From contig NZ_JAMGZK010000052.1 of assembly GCF_025564065.1 (NCBI RefSeq), positions 1 to 64,000 on the forward strand: a stretch of DNA of 64,000 nucleotides, given 5' to 3'. This stretch comes from Silvania hatchlandensis (GTDB taxonomy: Bacteria; Pseudomonadota; Gammaproteobacteria; Enterobacterales; Enterobacteriaceae). The notes under the pieces were generated by a model. It was not told the origin of the DNA. It saw nothing but the letters and a program-made list of their open reading frames with translations, and did not search any database. Shown one piece after another: positions 16,338 to 25,883 of the stretch (positions are counted from its first letter, which is position 1; every line of letters starts with the position of its first letter). A program made the position numbers and the translations under genes.

Positions 16338-18014
16338 TTAACCCGTCACCGCCTCTTCAACCGGCGGTTTCTCCAGCAGCGACAGCATGGTATTGGCAAT
16401 CTCGCGTTCGCCCATCACCACCTGGTTGGCGCCGCGCTCGATAATGTATTCCACTTCGTCGTCATAATGCGCCCGGGCGATAATCTCCAGGTGCGGGAAT
16501 TTCTCGCGGGCGGAGACCACAATCTCACCGGCCTCATAGCCATTGGGGATGGTCAGCAGCAGCCAGCGCGCGCAGTTTAGGTGCGCAAGCTCCATAATCT
16601 CTTCGTTCGCCGCATTGCCCAGCACAGCGCGAACGCCGCGCTCGCGCAGCTCATCCACGCGGGTGCGAGAGGTCTCAATCACCACCAGCGGAATGCCCTG
16701 AGCCATTAACTTCTCGCCCAGCAGGCTACCAACCCGGCCAAAGCCGACCAGCAGCGCATGGTTGCAGATATCCACCGGGATCTGCTTCTCTTCCTCGATG
16801 GCCTCTTCCAGAGTCTGCTCTTCGAGGGTTTCGGTTTTATCGAGGTATTTCTCCAGCAGCGCGAACAGCACCGGGTTGAGCATAATCGACAGGATCGCTC
16901 CCGCCAGCACCAGGTTTTGTCCCGCCTGCGGCAGCAGGTTCAGCGCCATTCCCAGTCCGGCGAGGATAAAGGCAAACTCACCAATCTGTGCGAGGCTGGC
17001 GGCGATGGTCAGGGCAGTGCGCGGCGAGTGGCCGAACAGACGCACCAGGAAAAAGGCCGCGACCGACTTACCGAAGATGATGATCGCCAGCGTGCCAAGC
17101 ACCGCCAGCGGCTGGTCGATGAGTACCAGCGGGTCAAACAGCATCCCGACGGAGACGAAGAACAGCACCGCAAAGGCGTCGCGCAGCGGTAGGGTGTCGT
17201 GTGCAGCGCGGTGGCTGAGTTCAGATTCGTTGAGTACCATCCCGGCAAAGAAGGCGCCCAGGGCGAAGGAGACATCAAACAGCTCGACGGCACCAAAGGC
17301 GATACCCAGCGCCAGGGCCAGCACGGCGAGAGTAAACAGCTCGCGTGAGCCGGTGGCGGCGCTGCGGGAGAGGATCCACGGCACCAGGCGACGGCCAACC
17401 AGCATCATAATGGCGATAAACGCCACCACTTTACCGATGGTGATGCCCATATCCAGCGCCAGCGTGGCAAAGCCGACGTTGTCTTTTTCGAGCATCCCGG
17501 CAACGGCGGGCAGCAACACCAGCGTTAATACCATCACCAGGTCTTCGACGATCAGCCAGCCAATGGCAATCTGCCCGCGCTGGCTGTCTATTAGCTGCCG
17601 CTCTTCAAGCGCGCGCAGCAGCACCACGGTACTGGCGGTGGAGAGACACAGCCCGAACACAATACCGGTCATCAGCGGCCAGCCCAGCATTGATGAAAGC
17701 GCCATACCCAGCAACGTCGCCACGGCTATCTGGGCGATGGCACCGGGGATGGCGATGGCCTTTACCGCCATCAAATCCTTCAGGGAGAAATGCAAACCGA
17801 CGCCGAACATCAGCAGGATCACGCCAAGTTCCGCCAGTTCAGGGGCAAGTTTGGTATCAGCAACGAAACCAGGAGTAAACGGACCGGCCAGCACACCTGC
17901 TAATAAATAGCCCACCAGAGGGGAAATACGCAGTTTGTTGGCAAGCATGCCGAGTATAAATGCAAGTACAAGTCCACCGACAATGGTGGTGATAAGCGGT
18001 GTGGCGTGATGCAT
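16338..18014 (-). CDS. ybaL: YbaL, CPA2-family cation/proton antiporter with TrkA-N domain
   Basis: A 558-residue monovalent cation:proton antiporter-2 family protein related to KefB/KefC. The N-terminal two thirds hold 12 or more hydrophobic segments (about residues 5-385), and the C-terminal third is a Rossmann-type TrkA-N (RCK) domain starting at ALLVGFGRVGSLLGEKL (about 418). The substrate and physiological role of YbaL are not well established. It is expressed apart from fsr, whose terminator lies upstream. Its leader contains a 9-bp A/T-rich hairpin (TTTTTGGTT with AACCAAAAA, 18045-18066). Confidence 0.93.
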   Translation of the reverse strand: MHHATPLITTIVGGLVLAFILGMLANKLRISPLVGYLLAGVLAGPFTPGFVADTKLAPELAELGVILLMFGVGLHFSLKDLMAVKAIAIPGAIAQIAVATLLGMALSSMLGWPLMTGIVFGLCLSTASTVVLLRALEERQLIDSQRGQIAIGWLIVEDLVMVLTLVLLPAVAGMLEKDNVGFATLALDMGITIGKVVAFIAIMMLVGRRLVPWILSRSAATGSRELFTLAVLALALGIAFGAVELFDVSFALGAFFAGMVLNESELSHRAAHDTLPLRDAFAVLFFVSVGMLFDPLVLIDQPLAVLGTLAIIIFGKSVAAFFLVRLFGHSPRTALTIAASLAQIGEFAFILAGLGMALNLLPQAGQNLVLAGAILSIMLNPVLFALLEKYLDKTETLEEQTLEEAIEEEKQIPVDICNHALLVGFGRVGSLLGEKLMAQGIPLVVIETSRTRVDELRERGVRAVLGNAANEEIMELAHLNCARWLLLTIPNGYEAGEIVVSAREKFPHLEIIARAHYDDEVEYIIERGANQVVMGEREIANTMLSLLEKPPVEEAVTG

Positions 18015-18216
18015 TCCGTCTCCTTTCGTTGCTGTGTTGATCCATTTTTGGTTAAAAAACCAAAAAGCCGAGTAATAGTTTATGACAAATCTAATGATTA
18101 TGTTTATGAATAATTGTTGAATTTTGAAGAAAACAGCAATAAGCGTTAAACGGAAGGAGAACAGGACGATTTTTCAGGAAGGGGGCTAAGAAAGGCTTAT
18201 GGCAGAAGGAAAGGCT

Positions 18217-18241
18217 GCGGCCAAAGTCAGACTTTGGCCGC
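18217..18241 (-). terminator. Terminator-like hairpin after fsr
   Basis: Perfect 11-bp stem (GCGGCCAAAGT with ACTTTGGCCGC), 3-base loop, placed 8 bases beyond the fsr stop. On the minus strand a pyrimidine-rich but not pure T stretch follows. The remaining ~200 bases to ybaL hold only the A/T-rich hairpin at 18045-18066. Confidence 0.6.
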
Positions 18242-18248
18242 GGATAAA

Positions 18249-19454
18249 TCAGGCTTTATGCCGGTTATCAGGCAGGAATATGGTCAACATCCCCAGAAGT
18301 GGCAGGAAAGCACAGATTTTGTAGACCAAAAAGATACTGGTATGGTCCGCAACCAGCCCTAACACCGCCGCTCCCAGCCCACCCATGCCGAAGGCGAAAC
18401 CGAAAAATAGCCCGGAAACCATGCCAATACGGCCCGGTAACAGCTCCTGAGCGTACACCAGGATGGCCGAAAACGCGGATGCGAGGATAAAACCAATGAT
18501 CACGGTTAAAACCCCCGTCCACCACAGGGTTGCATAGGGTAAAAGCAGCGTAAATGGCGCTACGCCGAGGATAGAGCCCCAAATCACATATTTACGCCCG
18601 ATCTTATCGCCCAGCGGCCCGCCAATAAACGTCCCGGCGGCAACAGCAAACAGGAACGCAAACAGATGAAACTGCGCGTTTTGTACCGATAATCCGAATT
18701 TTTCCATCAGATAAAAGGTGTAATAGCTGCTGATGCTGGCCATATAGAAGTATTTGGAGAAAATGAGCATTAACAGGATGCTAACGGCCAGAATGACCTT
18801 GTTGCGCGGCAGCGGATTGATCACCGGAGCCTGGGGTTTACCCTTATTCACCCGGTGTTGAGCGGCGTACCAGCGGCTGATTTGCGCCAGTACCACAATC
18901 GCCAGCAGCGCGGCCAGTACAAACCAGGCGACGTTACCTTTGCCGTACGGGGCAATAATCACCGCCGCCAGCAGAGGACCGAGGGAACTGCCGAAGTTAC
19001 CGCCCACCTGGAACAGAGACTGCGCCAGTCCGTGACGGCCGCCGGACGCCATTCTCGCCACACGGGACGATTCCGGGTGAAAGACAGATGAACCGGTACC
19101 GACCAGCGCCGCCGCCACCAGCACCCCTTCAAAGCTTCCCGCCATCGCCAGCAGGATCAGCCCGCTGAGGGTAAAACACATGCCAACAGGCAGCGACCAC
19201 GGCATCGGATATTTGTCCGTCCAGTAGCCCACTACCGGCTGGAGCAATGACGACGCCAGCTGGAAAGTAAGGGTGATCATGCCGATCTGCACAAACGTCA
19301 GTGAGAATTCTGACTGCAGCAGCGGGTAGATCGCCAGAATCAGCGACTGGATCATATCGTTAAGCAGATGCGACAGACTGATCGCGCCGAGAATACCAAA
19401 TGAGGTGCGCGGCTTCGCAGCCGACACCGGGGGAGTAGATTCACTGATTGCCAT
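18249..19454 (-). CDS. fsr: Fosmidomycin efflux transporter Fsr
   Basis: A 401-residue major-facilitator-superfamily drug/proton antiporter. In E. coli, extra copies of fsr give fosmidomycin resistance; its natural substrate is unclear. The sequence has about 12 membrane segments and the MFS loop signature GGPLGDKIGRKYVIWG (about 272-287). The ATG at 19454 gives the conserved start region; an in-frame GTG three codons upstream is possible. It is divergent from ushA, sharing a 163-base control region. Confidence 0.93.
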   Translation of the reverse strand: MAISESTPPVSAAKPRTSFGILGAISLSHLLNDMIQSLILAIYPLLQSEFSLTFVQIGMITLTFQLASSLLQPVVGYWTDKYPMPWSLPVGMCFTLSGLILLAMAGSFEGVLVAAALVGTGSSVFHPESSRVARMASGGRHGLAQSLFQVGGNFGSSLGPLLAAVIIAPYGKGNVAWFVLAALLAIVVLAQISRWYAAQHRVNKGKPQAPVINPLPRNKVILAVSILLMLIFSKYFYMASISSYYTFYLMEKFGLSVQNAQFHLFAFLFAVAAGTFIGGPLGDKIGRKYVIWGSILGVAPFTLLLPYATLWWTGVLTVIIGFILASAFSAILVYAQELLPGRIGMVSGLFFGFAFGMGGLGAAVLGLVADHTSIFLVYKICAFLPLLGMLTIFLPDNRHKA

Positions 19455-19617
19455 AAATACCACGTTAATTGTTATTGGAAGTGCAGGGAGTAATTATTAT
19501 CCGACTAACATACCTTTCCCCGACATTTGAGGAAAGTCGCAATTCTGAAAAGATATTTGTCTATTCTGGTTACTCATTGTAATTTTTGCGTTTGTCGATG
19601 AGTCAGGGAGAGAAGAG

Positions 19618-21270
19618 ATGAAGTTAATGAAGCGTAGCGTTGCGCTGGCAATATTAGCGGCCTGCGGGCTGCTTAGCCTGCCTGCGCAAGCCTGGGAACA
19701 AGATAAAACCTATAACATCACCATTTTGCACACTAACGATCATCACGGTCACTTCTGGCGCAGTGAGTATGGCGAGTATGGCCTCTCGGCGCAGAAGACG
19801 CTGGTGGACGGGATCCGTAAAGAGGTCGCGGCGAAGGGCGGCAGCGTGCTGTTACTCTCCGGCGGCGACATTAATACCGGTGTGCCGGAGTCCGATCTGC
19901 AGGATGCCGAACCCGATTTCCGTGGCATGAACCTGATTGGCTACGATGCGATGGCCGTGGGTAACCATGAGTTTGATAATCCGCTGACCGTATTACGCCA
20001 GCAGGAAAAGTGGGCAAAATTCCCGTTCCTCTCCGCCAATATTTACCAGAAAAGTACCGGCGAGCGCTTATTTAAACCCTGGGCCATTTTCAAACGCCAG
20101 GATATTAAAATTGCGGTGGTAGGGCTGACCACCGATGACACGGCCAAAATCGGCAACCCGGAATATTTCACCGATATTGAGTTCCGTAAACCGGCGGATG
20201 AAGCGAAGCTGGTGATCCAGGAATTGCAGCAGAACGAAAAGCCGGATGTGATTATCGCCACCACCCATATGGGGCATTACGATAATGGCGATCATGGCTC
20301 GAACGCGCCGGGGGATGTCGAGATGGCACGCAGCCTGCCAGCGGGCGCGCTGGCGATGATTGTGGGTGGTCACTCACAGGATCCGGTGTGCATGGCGTCG
20401 GAAAATAAAAAGCAGGCGGATTACGTGCCAGGCACCCCTTGCGCGCCGGACAAACAGAACGGGATCTGGATTGTGCAGGCGCATGAGTGGGGCAAATACG
20501 TGGGACGCGCGGACTTCGAGTTCCGCAACGGCGAGATGAAGCTGGTGAATTACCAGCTGATTCCGGTCAACCTGAAGAAGAAAGTCACCTACGACAACGG
20601 GCAGAGCGAGCGCGTGCTCTATACCCCGGAAATCGCCGAAAACCAGCAGATGCTCTCCCTGCTGTCGCCGTTCCAGAACAAAGGTAAAGCGCAGCTGGAT
20701 GTGAAGATCGGTACCCTGACCGGCAGGCTGGAAGGCGATCGCAGTAAAGTCCGCTTTGTACAGACCAATATGGGCCACCTGCTGCTGGCCGTGCAAATGG
20801 CGCGCACTAACGCTGACTTTGCGGTAATGAGCGGCGGCGGTATCCGCGACTCCATCGAGGGCGGGGATATCACCTATAAAGATGTGCTGAAGGTGCAGCC
20901 GTTCGGCAACGTGGTGGTGTATGCCGACATGAGCGGGAAAGAGGTGAGCGATTACCTGACGGCGGTGGCGAAGATGAAACCGGACTCCGGGGCCTATCCG
21001 CAGTTTGCAAACGTCAGCTTCGTGGCAAAAGAGGGCGTGCTCAACGACCTGAAGATCAAAGGTGAACCGGTTGATCCCGCCAAAACCTACCGCATGGCGA
21101 CCTTAAGCTTTAACGCCACCGGCGGGGATGGTTATCCGCATCTGGATGACAAACCAGGCTATGTGAATACCGGCTTTATCGATGCCGAAGTGCTGAAGCA
21201 ATACATCGAGCAGAACTCTCCGCTGGATGTGAATGCCTATGAACCGAAAGGTGAAGTGAGCTGGCAGTAG
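19618..21270 (+). CDS. ushA: Periplasmic UDP-sugar hydrolase / 5'-nucleotidase UshA
   Basis: Degrades extracellular UDP-glucose and 5'-nucleotides so that nucleosides can be imported. The 550-residue length equals E. coli UshA. It has a signal peptide of about 25 residues ending AQA, metal-binding motifs HTNDHHGHF (about 37-45), GGDIN, GNHEFDNP (about 117-124) and the GGHSQD segment, and the C-terminal substrate-binding domain (GGGIRDS; FNATGGDGYP). GAGAAGAG lies just before the ATG as the ribosome-binding site. Confidence 0.97.
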   Translation: MKLMKRSVALAILAACGLLSLPAQAWEQDKTYNITILHTNDHHGHFWRSEYGEYGLSAQKTLVDGIRKEVAAKGGSVLLLSGGDINTGVPESDLQDAEPDFRGMNLIGYDAMAVGNHEFDNPLTVLRQQEKWAKFPFLSANIYQKSTGERLFKPWAIFKRQDIKIAVVGLTTDDTAKIGNPEYFTDIEFRKPADEAKLVIQELQQNEKPDVIIATTHMGHYDNGDHGSNAPGDVEMARSLPAGALAMIVGGHSQDPVCMASENKKQADYVPGTPCAPDKQNGIWIVQAHEWGKYVGRADFEFRNGEMKLVNYQLIPVNLKKKVTYDNGQSERVLYTPEIAENQQMLSLLSPFQNKGKAQLDVKIGTLTGRLEGDRSKVRFVQTNMGHLLLAVQMARTNADFAVMSGGGIRDSIEGGDITYKDVLKVQPFGNVVVYADMSGKEVSDYLTAVAKMKPDSGAYPQFANVSFVAKEGVLNDLKIKGEPVDPAKTYRMATLSFNATGGDGYPHLDDKPGYVNTGFIDAEVLKQYIEQNSPLDVNAYEPKGEVSWQ

Positions 21271-21282
21271 TGGGGTGAACGT

Positions 21283-21303
21283 CCGGTAGCGAGGCGCTAC
21301 CGG
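21283..21303. terminator. Bidirectional hairpin between ushA and ybaK
   Basis: CCGGTAGCG pairs with CGCTACCGG around an AGG loop; GCGTTT follows on the plus strand. It sits in the 41-base gap between the convergent genes. Confidence 0.6.
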
Positions 21304-21311
21304 GCGTTTGA

Positions 21312-21791
21312 TTACTCCCGCCGCGCGATATCCGCGAACTGCGCATCCAGCATTTTTGCCAGATCGCTGGCGGCTAATTCAATGTCCAGCCCGCGCTTGC
21401 CACCCGAAATAAAAATGGTGTCAAAGTCCTGAGAGGGCGCATCAATCAGCGTCGGCAGGCGCTTTTTCTGCCCCAGCGGACTGATACCGCCCACCAGATA
21501 CCCCGTTGTGCGCTGCGCCACCATCGGGTCGGCCATATCCACTTTTTTGGCGCCCAGCGCTTTTGCCACTTTCTTCAAATCCAGCTGACCGGCCACCGGC
21601 GTCACCGCCACGGCGAGGTGCTTCATGTCACCATTGACCGCAACCAGCAGCGTTTTGTAAACCTGATCGGCATTCAGTCCCAGCTTGCGCACCACTTCAT
21701 CACCAAAATTCGTTTCGCTGGGATCGTGGTCGTAGCTGTGGACCCGGAAAGAAATCTTGTTTTTTTCGAGTAATTTAACGGCGGGAGTCAT
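21312..21791 (-). CDS. ybaK: Cys-tRNA(Pro)/Cys-tRNA(Cys) deacylase YbaK
   Basis: A trans-editing enzyme that clears Cys mischarged on tRNA-Pro. The 159-residue product has the single YbaK/EbsC fold; the conserved segment [18 protein letters not shown] (about 46-63) includes the functionally important lysine, and [10 protein letters not shown] (about 101-110) is the second signature. The ATG at 21791 gives the family N-terminus [10 protein letters not shown]; an upstream in-frame start was rejected since it lacks homology. The small-RNA gene chiX lies upstream on the opposite strand. Confidence 0.95.
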   Translation of the reverse strand: MTPAVKLLEKNKISFRVHSYDHDPSETNFGDEVVRKLGLNADQVYKTLLVAVNGDMKHLAVAVTPVAGQLDLKKVAKALGAKKVDMADPMVAQRTTGYLVGGISPLGQKKRLPTLIDAPSQDFDTIFISGGKRGLDIELAASDLAKMLDAQFADIARRE

Positions 21792-21877
21792 TGCAATCCT
21801 TCTTAGCACAGACAATAAACGCCCTAAGCATACGCCTGTGGAGTGGCTAAAAAATAGCACCATCTTGCGCAATAGTG

Positions 21878-21907
21878 TTGGCAGTGATGGTCACTTTGAG
21901 CGACAAT
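21878..21907 (+). promoter_or_regulatory. Putative sigma-70 promoter of chiX
   Basis: TTGGCA (21878-21883) and GACAAT (21902-21907) are spaced by 18 bases and end 6 bases before the inferred chiX 5' end. Confidence 0.6.
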
Positions 21908-21913
21908 CGGCTC

Positions 21914-21992
21914 AACCGGGGGTCTCCTCCGGCATAATAACAACGATGAAATTCCTCTTTGACGGGCCAATAGAAATATTGGCCGCTTTTTT
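21914..21992 (+). ncRNA. chiX: Small regulatory RNA ChiX (MicM/SroB/RybC)
   Basis: ChiX is an Hfq-dependent RNA that silences the chitoporin gene chiP and the dpiBA (citAB) system, and is itself titrated by chitosugar-operon mRNA. The genomic position between ybaK and ybaP is the one known in E. coli. The CATAATAA block, the core GAAATTCCTCTTTGACGGGC carrying the antisense seed, and the terminal hairpin GGCCAATA-GAAA-TATTGGCC followed by GC and six T residues all match my memory of E. coli ChiX. The 5' hairpin differs in sequence but keeps pairing (CCGGGGG and CCTCCGG). The T-run overlaps the end of ybaP by two bases. The 5' end is inferred. Confidence 0.9.
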
Positions 21993-22785
21993 ATCTCAGC
22001 AACGACGGCAAATTTCCTTCACCGTACAAATGCAGCGCTCCCACGGCCACCACGTAGCGGCCTGCAGGCAGCGCGTGCAGCGTTGAACACCACGCCTGAT
22101 TGCGTTCGTGCATTAAGACGTCATACAGCGATTCACTGAACGTTGCCGGCAGCGCCAGCTTATCGACGCTGGGCGGCGCCTCCAGCCACCAGCTCACCAT
22201 CGTTTGCAGCAGACGGGCGTTGGTATGCCAGTGGGTCAGCGTATCTTCCAGTAACAATAATCCATCGTTCGGCATCTGGCGCAGCAGGGCAATCTGGCTG
22301 TCGGACCCTTCGAGCTCAATAACCGGCAACTGCTGCGCGCGTGCGGCGTTCAACAGCTGATAGTCGATCCCGAATTCACCACGCAATCCCAGACGCTGCG
22401 CCTGAGTGGCCTGCAACACCATTGCGATTTGCCATAGCGGCTGACTCTCCAGCATTGAGAGCGGTAATCCCAGTTCGTCGGCGAACCGCTCCAGTTCAGT
22501 CAGTTGCGCAGGGTTGAGACGTTCATTCAGCGGAGGCGGGATCGCAAGGCCAGCGAAAGGCGATTCGTCGCCGGAGATATCGGCCTCGACGATCAGCGCA
22601 TCCGCCCCGCGCAGCCGGGTGATAAGACCGGGCGGCAGGGGAGACATATCGCGCGTGCCCATATGGATACTGCCCACCAGGTGCAGATGCTGCCCGCCAG
22701 GCAGGGAGATATCGAGCCCCGGCCAGGTATAGCGCTGGGGAAAGAGGGCGCGAAACGCTATTTTTAGACGATGAAACAAACTCAT
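21991..22785 (-). CDS. ybaP: YbaP, TraB/GumN-family protein
   Basis: A 264-residue protein of the TraB/GumN (PrgY-like) family. Members are suspected membrane-linked metalloproteases, but YbaP has no established role. Visible family motifs are GSIHMGTRD (about 36-44), VEADIS near 67-72 and the C-terminal VAVGALHLYGEGNL. The ATG at 22785 matches the E. coli length and has GGAG 8 bases upstream; an in-frame start 18 codons further was rejected. Its last codons overlap the chiX terminator. Confidence 0.92.
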   Translation of the reverse strand: MSLFHRLKIAFRALFPQRYTWPGLDISLPGGQHLHLVGSIHMGTRDMSPLPPGLITRLRGADALIVEADISGDESPFAGLAIPPPLNERLNPAQLTELERFADELGLPLSMLESQPLWQIAMVLQATQAQRLGLRGEFGIDYQLLNAARAQQLPVIELEGSDSQIALLRQMPNDGLLLLEDTLTHWHTNARLLQTMVSWWLEAPPSVDKLALPATFSESLYDVLMHERNQAWCSTLHALPAGRYVVAVGALHLYGEGNLPSLLR

Positions 22786-22863
22786 ACGCGCTCCGTGAAG
22801 GGAAAAATTCATGCTAGCGCGTGGGGGGGCGGGGTGCAAGACGTCCTTGTCTGCGATAAAAGG

Positions 22864-25365
22864 CTAGGCTTTGGGCTTAAAACGCAGCAGGCGGTTGGCA
22901 TTGCTCACCACGGTGATGGAGGAAAGCGCCATCGCCGCACCCGCCACCACCGGGTTCAGCAGCGTGCCGGTCAGCGGCCACAAGATCCCAGCGGCAACAG
23001 GGATCCCAATCGCGTTATAGATAAAAGCCCCCAGCAGGTTCTGCTTCATATTGCGCAGGGTCGCTTTCGAGATCGCGAGCGCGTCGGCAACGCCCGTCAG
23101 ACTGTGGCGCATCAGGGTGATCGCCGCCGTTTCGATGGCGACATCGCTGCCGCCGCCCATCGCAATTCCCACTTCTGCCTGTGCCAGCGCCGGGGCATCG
23201 TTAATGCCGTCACCGATCATCGCCACCCGGCGACCTTCGCCCTGCAGCTTCATAATGGCCTCGGCTTTGCCGTCCGGCAGCACGCCCGCAATCACCTCGT
23301 CAATACCGGCCTCTTTAGCGATGGCCTGTGCAGTAATGGCGTTGTCGCCGGTGAGCATCACCAGTCGATAGCCCGCGCGGTGCAGACGCTGTAGTGCGGC
23401 GACGCTGTCCTCACGCAGCGGATCGCGAACAGCAAACAGCGCGGCAGCCTGGCCGTCAATCGCCAGTAGCACCGGGGTTGCTCCCCGAGCGGCCCAGGAG
23501 CGTAAAGGGTCATCCAGCGCGCGGGTATCAATGCCGTTTTCGGCCAGCAGCGCCTGATTGCCCAGCAGCAGGGTGCGGTTGTCGGCCTCGCCGCTGACGC
23601 CCAGCCCGCGCAGGGTGCGGAAGTTGTTGACCTGCGGTAACCCCGCCGCGTCGGCTTTGCTGAGGATGGCGCGCGCCAGCGGGTGGCTGGAGCCCTGTTC
23701 CAGTGCCGCCGCCAGACGCAGGGCGTCGGCTTCGCTGAGATTGCCCACCGTATTGACGGCGACCACCTGCGGCTTGCCTTCTGTGAGGGTTCCGGTTTTA
23801 TCGAACACCAGCGTGTCCAGGGTGCTGGCGTGCTGTAGCGCATCGGCATCGCGTACCAGGACCCCAAACTCGGCGGCACGGCCCACACCCGAAATAATCG
23901 ACATCGGCGTCGCCAGCCCGAGTGCGCATGGGCAGGCGATGATCAGCACGGTGGTGGCGATCACCAGGGTGTAAACAATCTGCGGTGCGGGGCCAAAAAA
24001 GTACCAGATGGCGGCGCTGAACAGGGCAATGCCCACCACCACCGGCACGAAAATGGCAGAGATTTTATCGGCCAGTTTGCCGATTTCCGGCTTACTGCTC
24101 TGGGCCTGGCGCACCATGCGAATAATGCGCGACAGGGTGGTGTGGCTGCCCGTGTGGCTGGCGCGGAACAGCACGCTGCCATCCTGCACCACCGTTCCGG
24201 CGTAGACGCTCTCCCCGCTGCTTTTCTGCTGCGGGATCGGTTCGCCGGTCAGCATCGCTTCATCAAGCCAGGCTTCGCCCTGGGCGATCTCCCCGTCGAC
24301 CGGCACGCGATCCCCGGTGGTCAGGCGTAGGATCATCCCCACCTCAACGTCGGCCAGCGGGACGTCTTGTTCGCCGTTTTCAGTCACCACCCGGGCGGTC
24401 GGTGGGGTTAAATCGAGTAATTTTTCCAGCGCTTTTGAGGAGCGCTGGCGGGCCCGCGCTTCGAGCATATGGCCTAAGTTAATCAGGCCGATAATCATCG
24501 CGCTGGCTTCATAATAGAGATGGCGCGCTTCCATCGGGAACCACTGCGGCCAGAGGTTGACGCTCATCGAATAGAGCCAGGCGGCACCCGTGCCCAGCGC
24601 CACCAGCGTGTCCATGGTGGCTGTGCGGTTTTTAAGGCTTTTCCATGCGCTGGTATAAAAATGCCCGCCCGCGAAGACCATCACCCCAAGGGTGAGAATA
24701 CCGATCGCCAGCCACAGGCTGCGGTTGTCGTCGGTGACCATCATGTTGTCCCCAAGCATCCCCCAGCCCATCACCGGGATCCCCACCAGCAGGGCAACAA
24801 TCGCCTGCCAGCGGAAACGCTTCATGGTGGCGATGGCGGTTTCCTGCTGGCGCGCGCGGCGTTTGAGGTCATCTTCTATCGCCTCGGCACCGTAGCCCGC
24901 TTTTTCAATCGCCAGCACTAAATCCGAGGCGGAGGCGCTACCCATCACCAGCGCAGTGCGCTCCGCCAGATTGACCCGTGCCTGTGCAACCCCCGGTACC
25001 GCCTGCAAGGCATTCTGTACCCGGGTGACGCAGCTGGCGCAGCTCATGCCATTGATTAACAGCTGCTGGCTGTCAACGGTGTCGTGAGCTGCCGGAAGCT
25101 CAGAAGGGGCCGCTGTCAGTGCTTCCGACGGGATTGTTGACGCTGTCAGCGGATCAGCCTTTGGGTGGCTTAACTCCGCCCCGTAACCGGCCTGTTGGAT
25201 GGTGTCGATCAGGGCATCGGCGCTGGCGCTGCCGGTGATAACCGCATGGTCAATAGTCACTTCTGCACGTTCGACGTCCGGGCGTTGTTCCAGACTCTCT
25301 TTGACACGTTTGACGCAGTGGCCGCAGGACAGACCGTCGAGCGTCAGATTAATGCTGTGAGACAT
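22864..25365 (-). CDS. copA: Copper-exporting P1B-type ATPase CopA
   Basis: Pumps Cu(I) from cytosol to periplasm. The 833-residue product has two metal-binding domains with GLSCGHC (residues 11-17) and GMSCASC (about 108-114). Eight membrane segments include the metal-pathway ACPCALG, and the ATPase motifs TGEP, DKTGTLT (phosphorylated Asp), the nucleotide-site SSHPLA and [10 protein letters not shown] follow. The ATG at 25365 gives the E. coli start MSxxI.LTLDGLSC; an in-frame codon 19 residues upstream lies in the promoter region. A -1 slip site after the first metal-binding domain can yield a short chaperone form. It is controlled by CueR, encoded divergently. Confidence 0.97.
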   Translation of the reverse strand: MSHSINLTLDGLSCGHCVKRVKESLEQRPDVERAEVTIDHAVITGSASADALIDTIQQAGYGAELSHPKADPLTASTIPSEALTAAPSELPAAHDTVDSQQLLINGMSCASCVTRVQNALQAVPGVAQARVNLAERTALVMGSASASDLVLAIEKAGYGAEAIEDDLKRRARQQETAIATMKRFRWQAIVALLVGIPVMGWGMLGDNMMVTDDNRSLWLAIGILTLGVMVFAGGHFYTSAWKSLKNRTATMDTLVALGTGAAWLYSMSVNLWPQWFPMEARHLYYEASAMIIGLINLGHMLEARARQRSSKALEKLLDLTPPTARVVTENGEQDVPLADVEVGMILRLTTGDRVPVDGEIAQGEAWLDEAMLTGEPIPQQKSSGESVYAGTVVQDGSVLFRASHTGSHTTLSRIIRMVRQAQSSKPEIGKLADKISAIFVPVVVGIALFSAAIWYFFGPAPQIVYTLVIATTVLIIACPCALGLATPMSIISGVGRAAEFGVLVRDADALQHASTLDTLVFDKTGTLTEGKPQVVAVNTVGNLSEADALRLAAALEQGSSHPLARAILSKADAAGLPQVNNFRTLRGLGVSGEADNRTLLLGNQALLAENGIDTRALDDPLRSWAARGATPVLLAIDGQAAALFAVRDPLREDSVAALQRLHRAGYRLVMLTGDNAITAQAIAKEAGIDEVIAGVLPDGKAEAIMKLQGEGRRVAMIGDGINDAPALAQAEVGIAMGGGSDVAIETAAITLMRHSLTGVADALAISKATLRNMKQNLLGAFIYNAIGIPVAAGILWPLTGTLLNPVVAGAAMALSSITVVSNANRLLRFKPKA
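25154..25165 (-). promoter_or_regulatory. copA -1 frameshift site producing CopA(Z)
   Basis: In the copA frame, codons 67-69 end C CCA AAG, forming the slippery heptamer CCCAAAG (25165-25159). A -1 slip gives CCC AAA GGC TGA: one Gly, then a stop at 25156-25154. The product would be a 70-residue protein made of the first metal-binding domain. E. coli copA is known to make such a copper chaperone from a slip site at this point; conservation of position and stop supports use here. I did not resolve the downstream pseudoknot. Confidence 0.85.
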
Positions 25366-25432
25366 ATCAAAACTCCTTATAAATATCCGGCCACATATTG
25401 ACCGTAGGAACACTTTCCTCAAACTGTTATAA

Positions 25433-25463
25433 AGGTTAAACCTTCCATCAAGGGGAAGGTCAA
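25433..25463 (-). promoter_or_regulatory. CueR-controlled copA promoter
   Basis: On the minus strand TTGACC (25463-25458) and TAACCT (25438-25433) are separated by 19 bases, the long spacer typical of MerR-family promoters. Within it lies the dyad ACCTTCC-N7-GGAAGGT (25440-25460), which matches the CueR operator type. Confidence 0.9.
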
Positions 25464-25472
25464 GGGGGAAAC

Positions 25473-25883
25473 GTGAATATCAGTGATGTTGCCAAAAAAA
25501 CCGGGCTGACCAGCAAAGCCATTCGTTTTTATGAAGAGAAGGGGCTTGTCACCCCCCCGCTGCGCAGCGAGAACGGCTACCGGAGCTATACGCAAAAGCA
25601 CCTTGATGAACTCACGCTACTGCGTCAGGCCCGCCAGGTGGGGTTTAATCTGGATGAGTGCGGCGATCTGGTGGATCTGTTTAACGATCCCGCCCGCCAT
25701 AGCGCGGATGTCAAAAGCCGGACCCTGGAGAAGGTCGCCGAAATCGAACGTCATATTGTGGAGCTGCAGGCGATGCGCGATCGGCTGCTGGCGCTTGCCG
25801 AGAGCTGTCCGGGGGATGACAGCGCCGACTGTCCGATTATCGACAATCTTTCCGGCTGCTGTCATCGCAAGCGTGAGGTTTAG
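25473..25883 (+). CDS. cueR: Copper-responsive regulator CueR
   Basis: MerR-family activator that senses Cu(I)/Ag(I)/Au(I) and turns on copA and cueO by untwisting their 19-bp-spacer promoters. The 136-residue protein has an N-terminal winged helix ([20 protein letters not shown]), a long dimerisation helix (about 80-110) and the two metal ligands Cys112 and Cys120 ([10 protein letters not shown]), plus the CC pair at 129-130. Translation starts at GTG with AAGGGGGAA upstream. Its stop overlaps the stop of the convergent ybbJ by a few bases. Confidence 0.96.
   Translation: MNISDVAKKTGLTSKAIRFYEEKGLVTPPLRSENGYRSYTQKHLDELTLLRQARQVGFNLDECGDLVDLFNDPARHSADVKSRTLEKVAEIERHIVELQAMRDRLLALAESCPGDDSADCPIIDNLSGCCHRKREV

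Noticed and set aside
16762..17910. Plus-strand reading frame of 382 codons opposite ybaL
   Set aside because: Ser/Thr/Arg/Ala-rich composition typical of the complement of a membrane-protein gene; ybaL is well supported.
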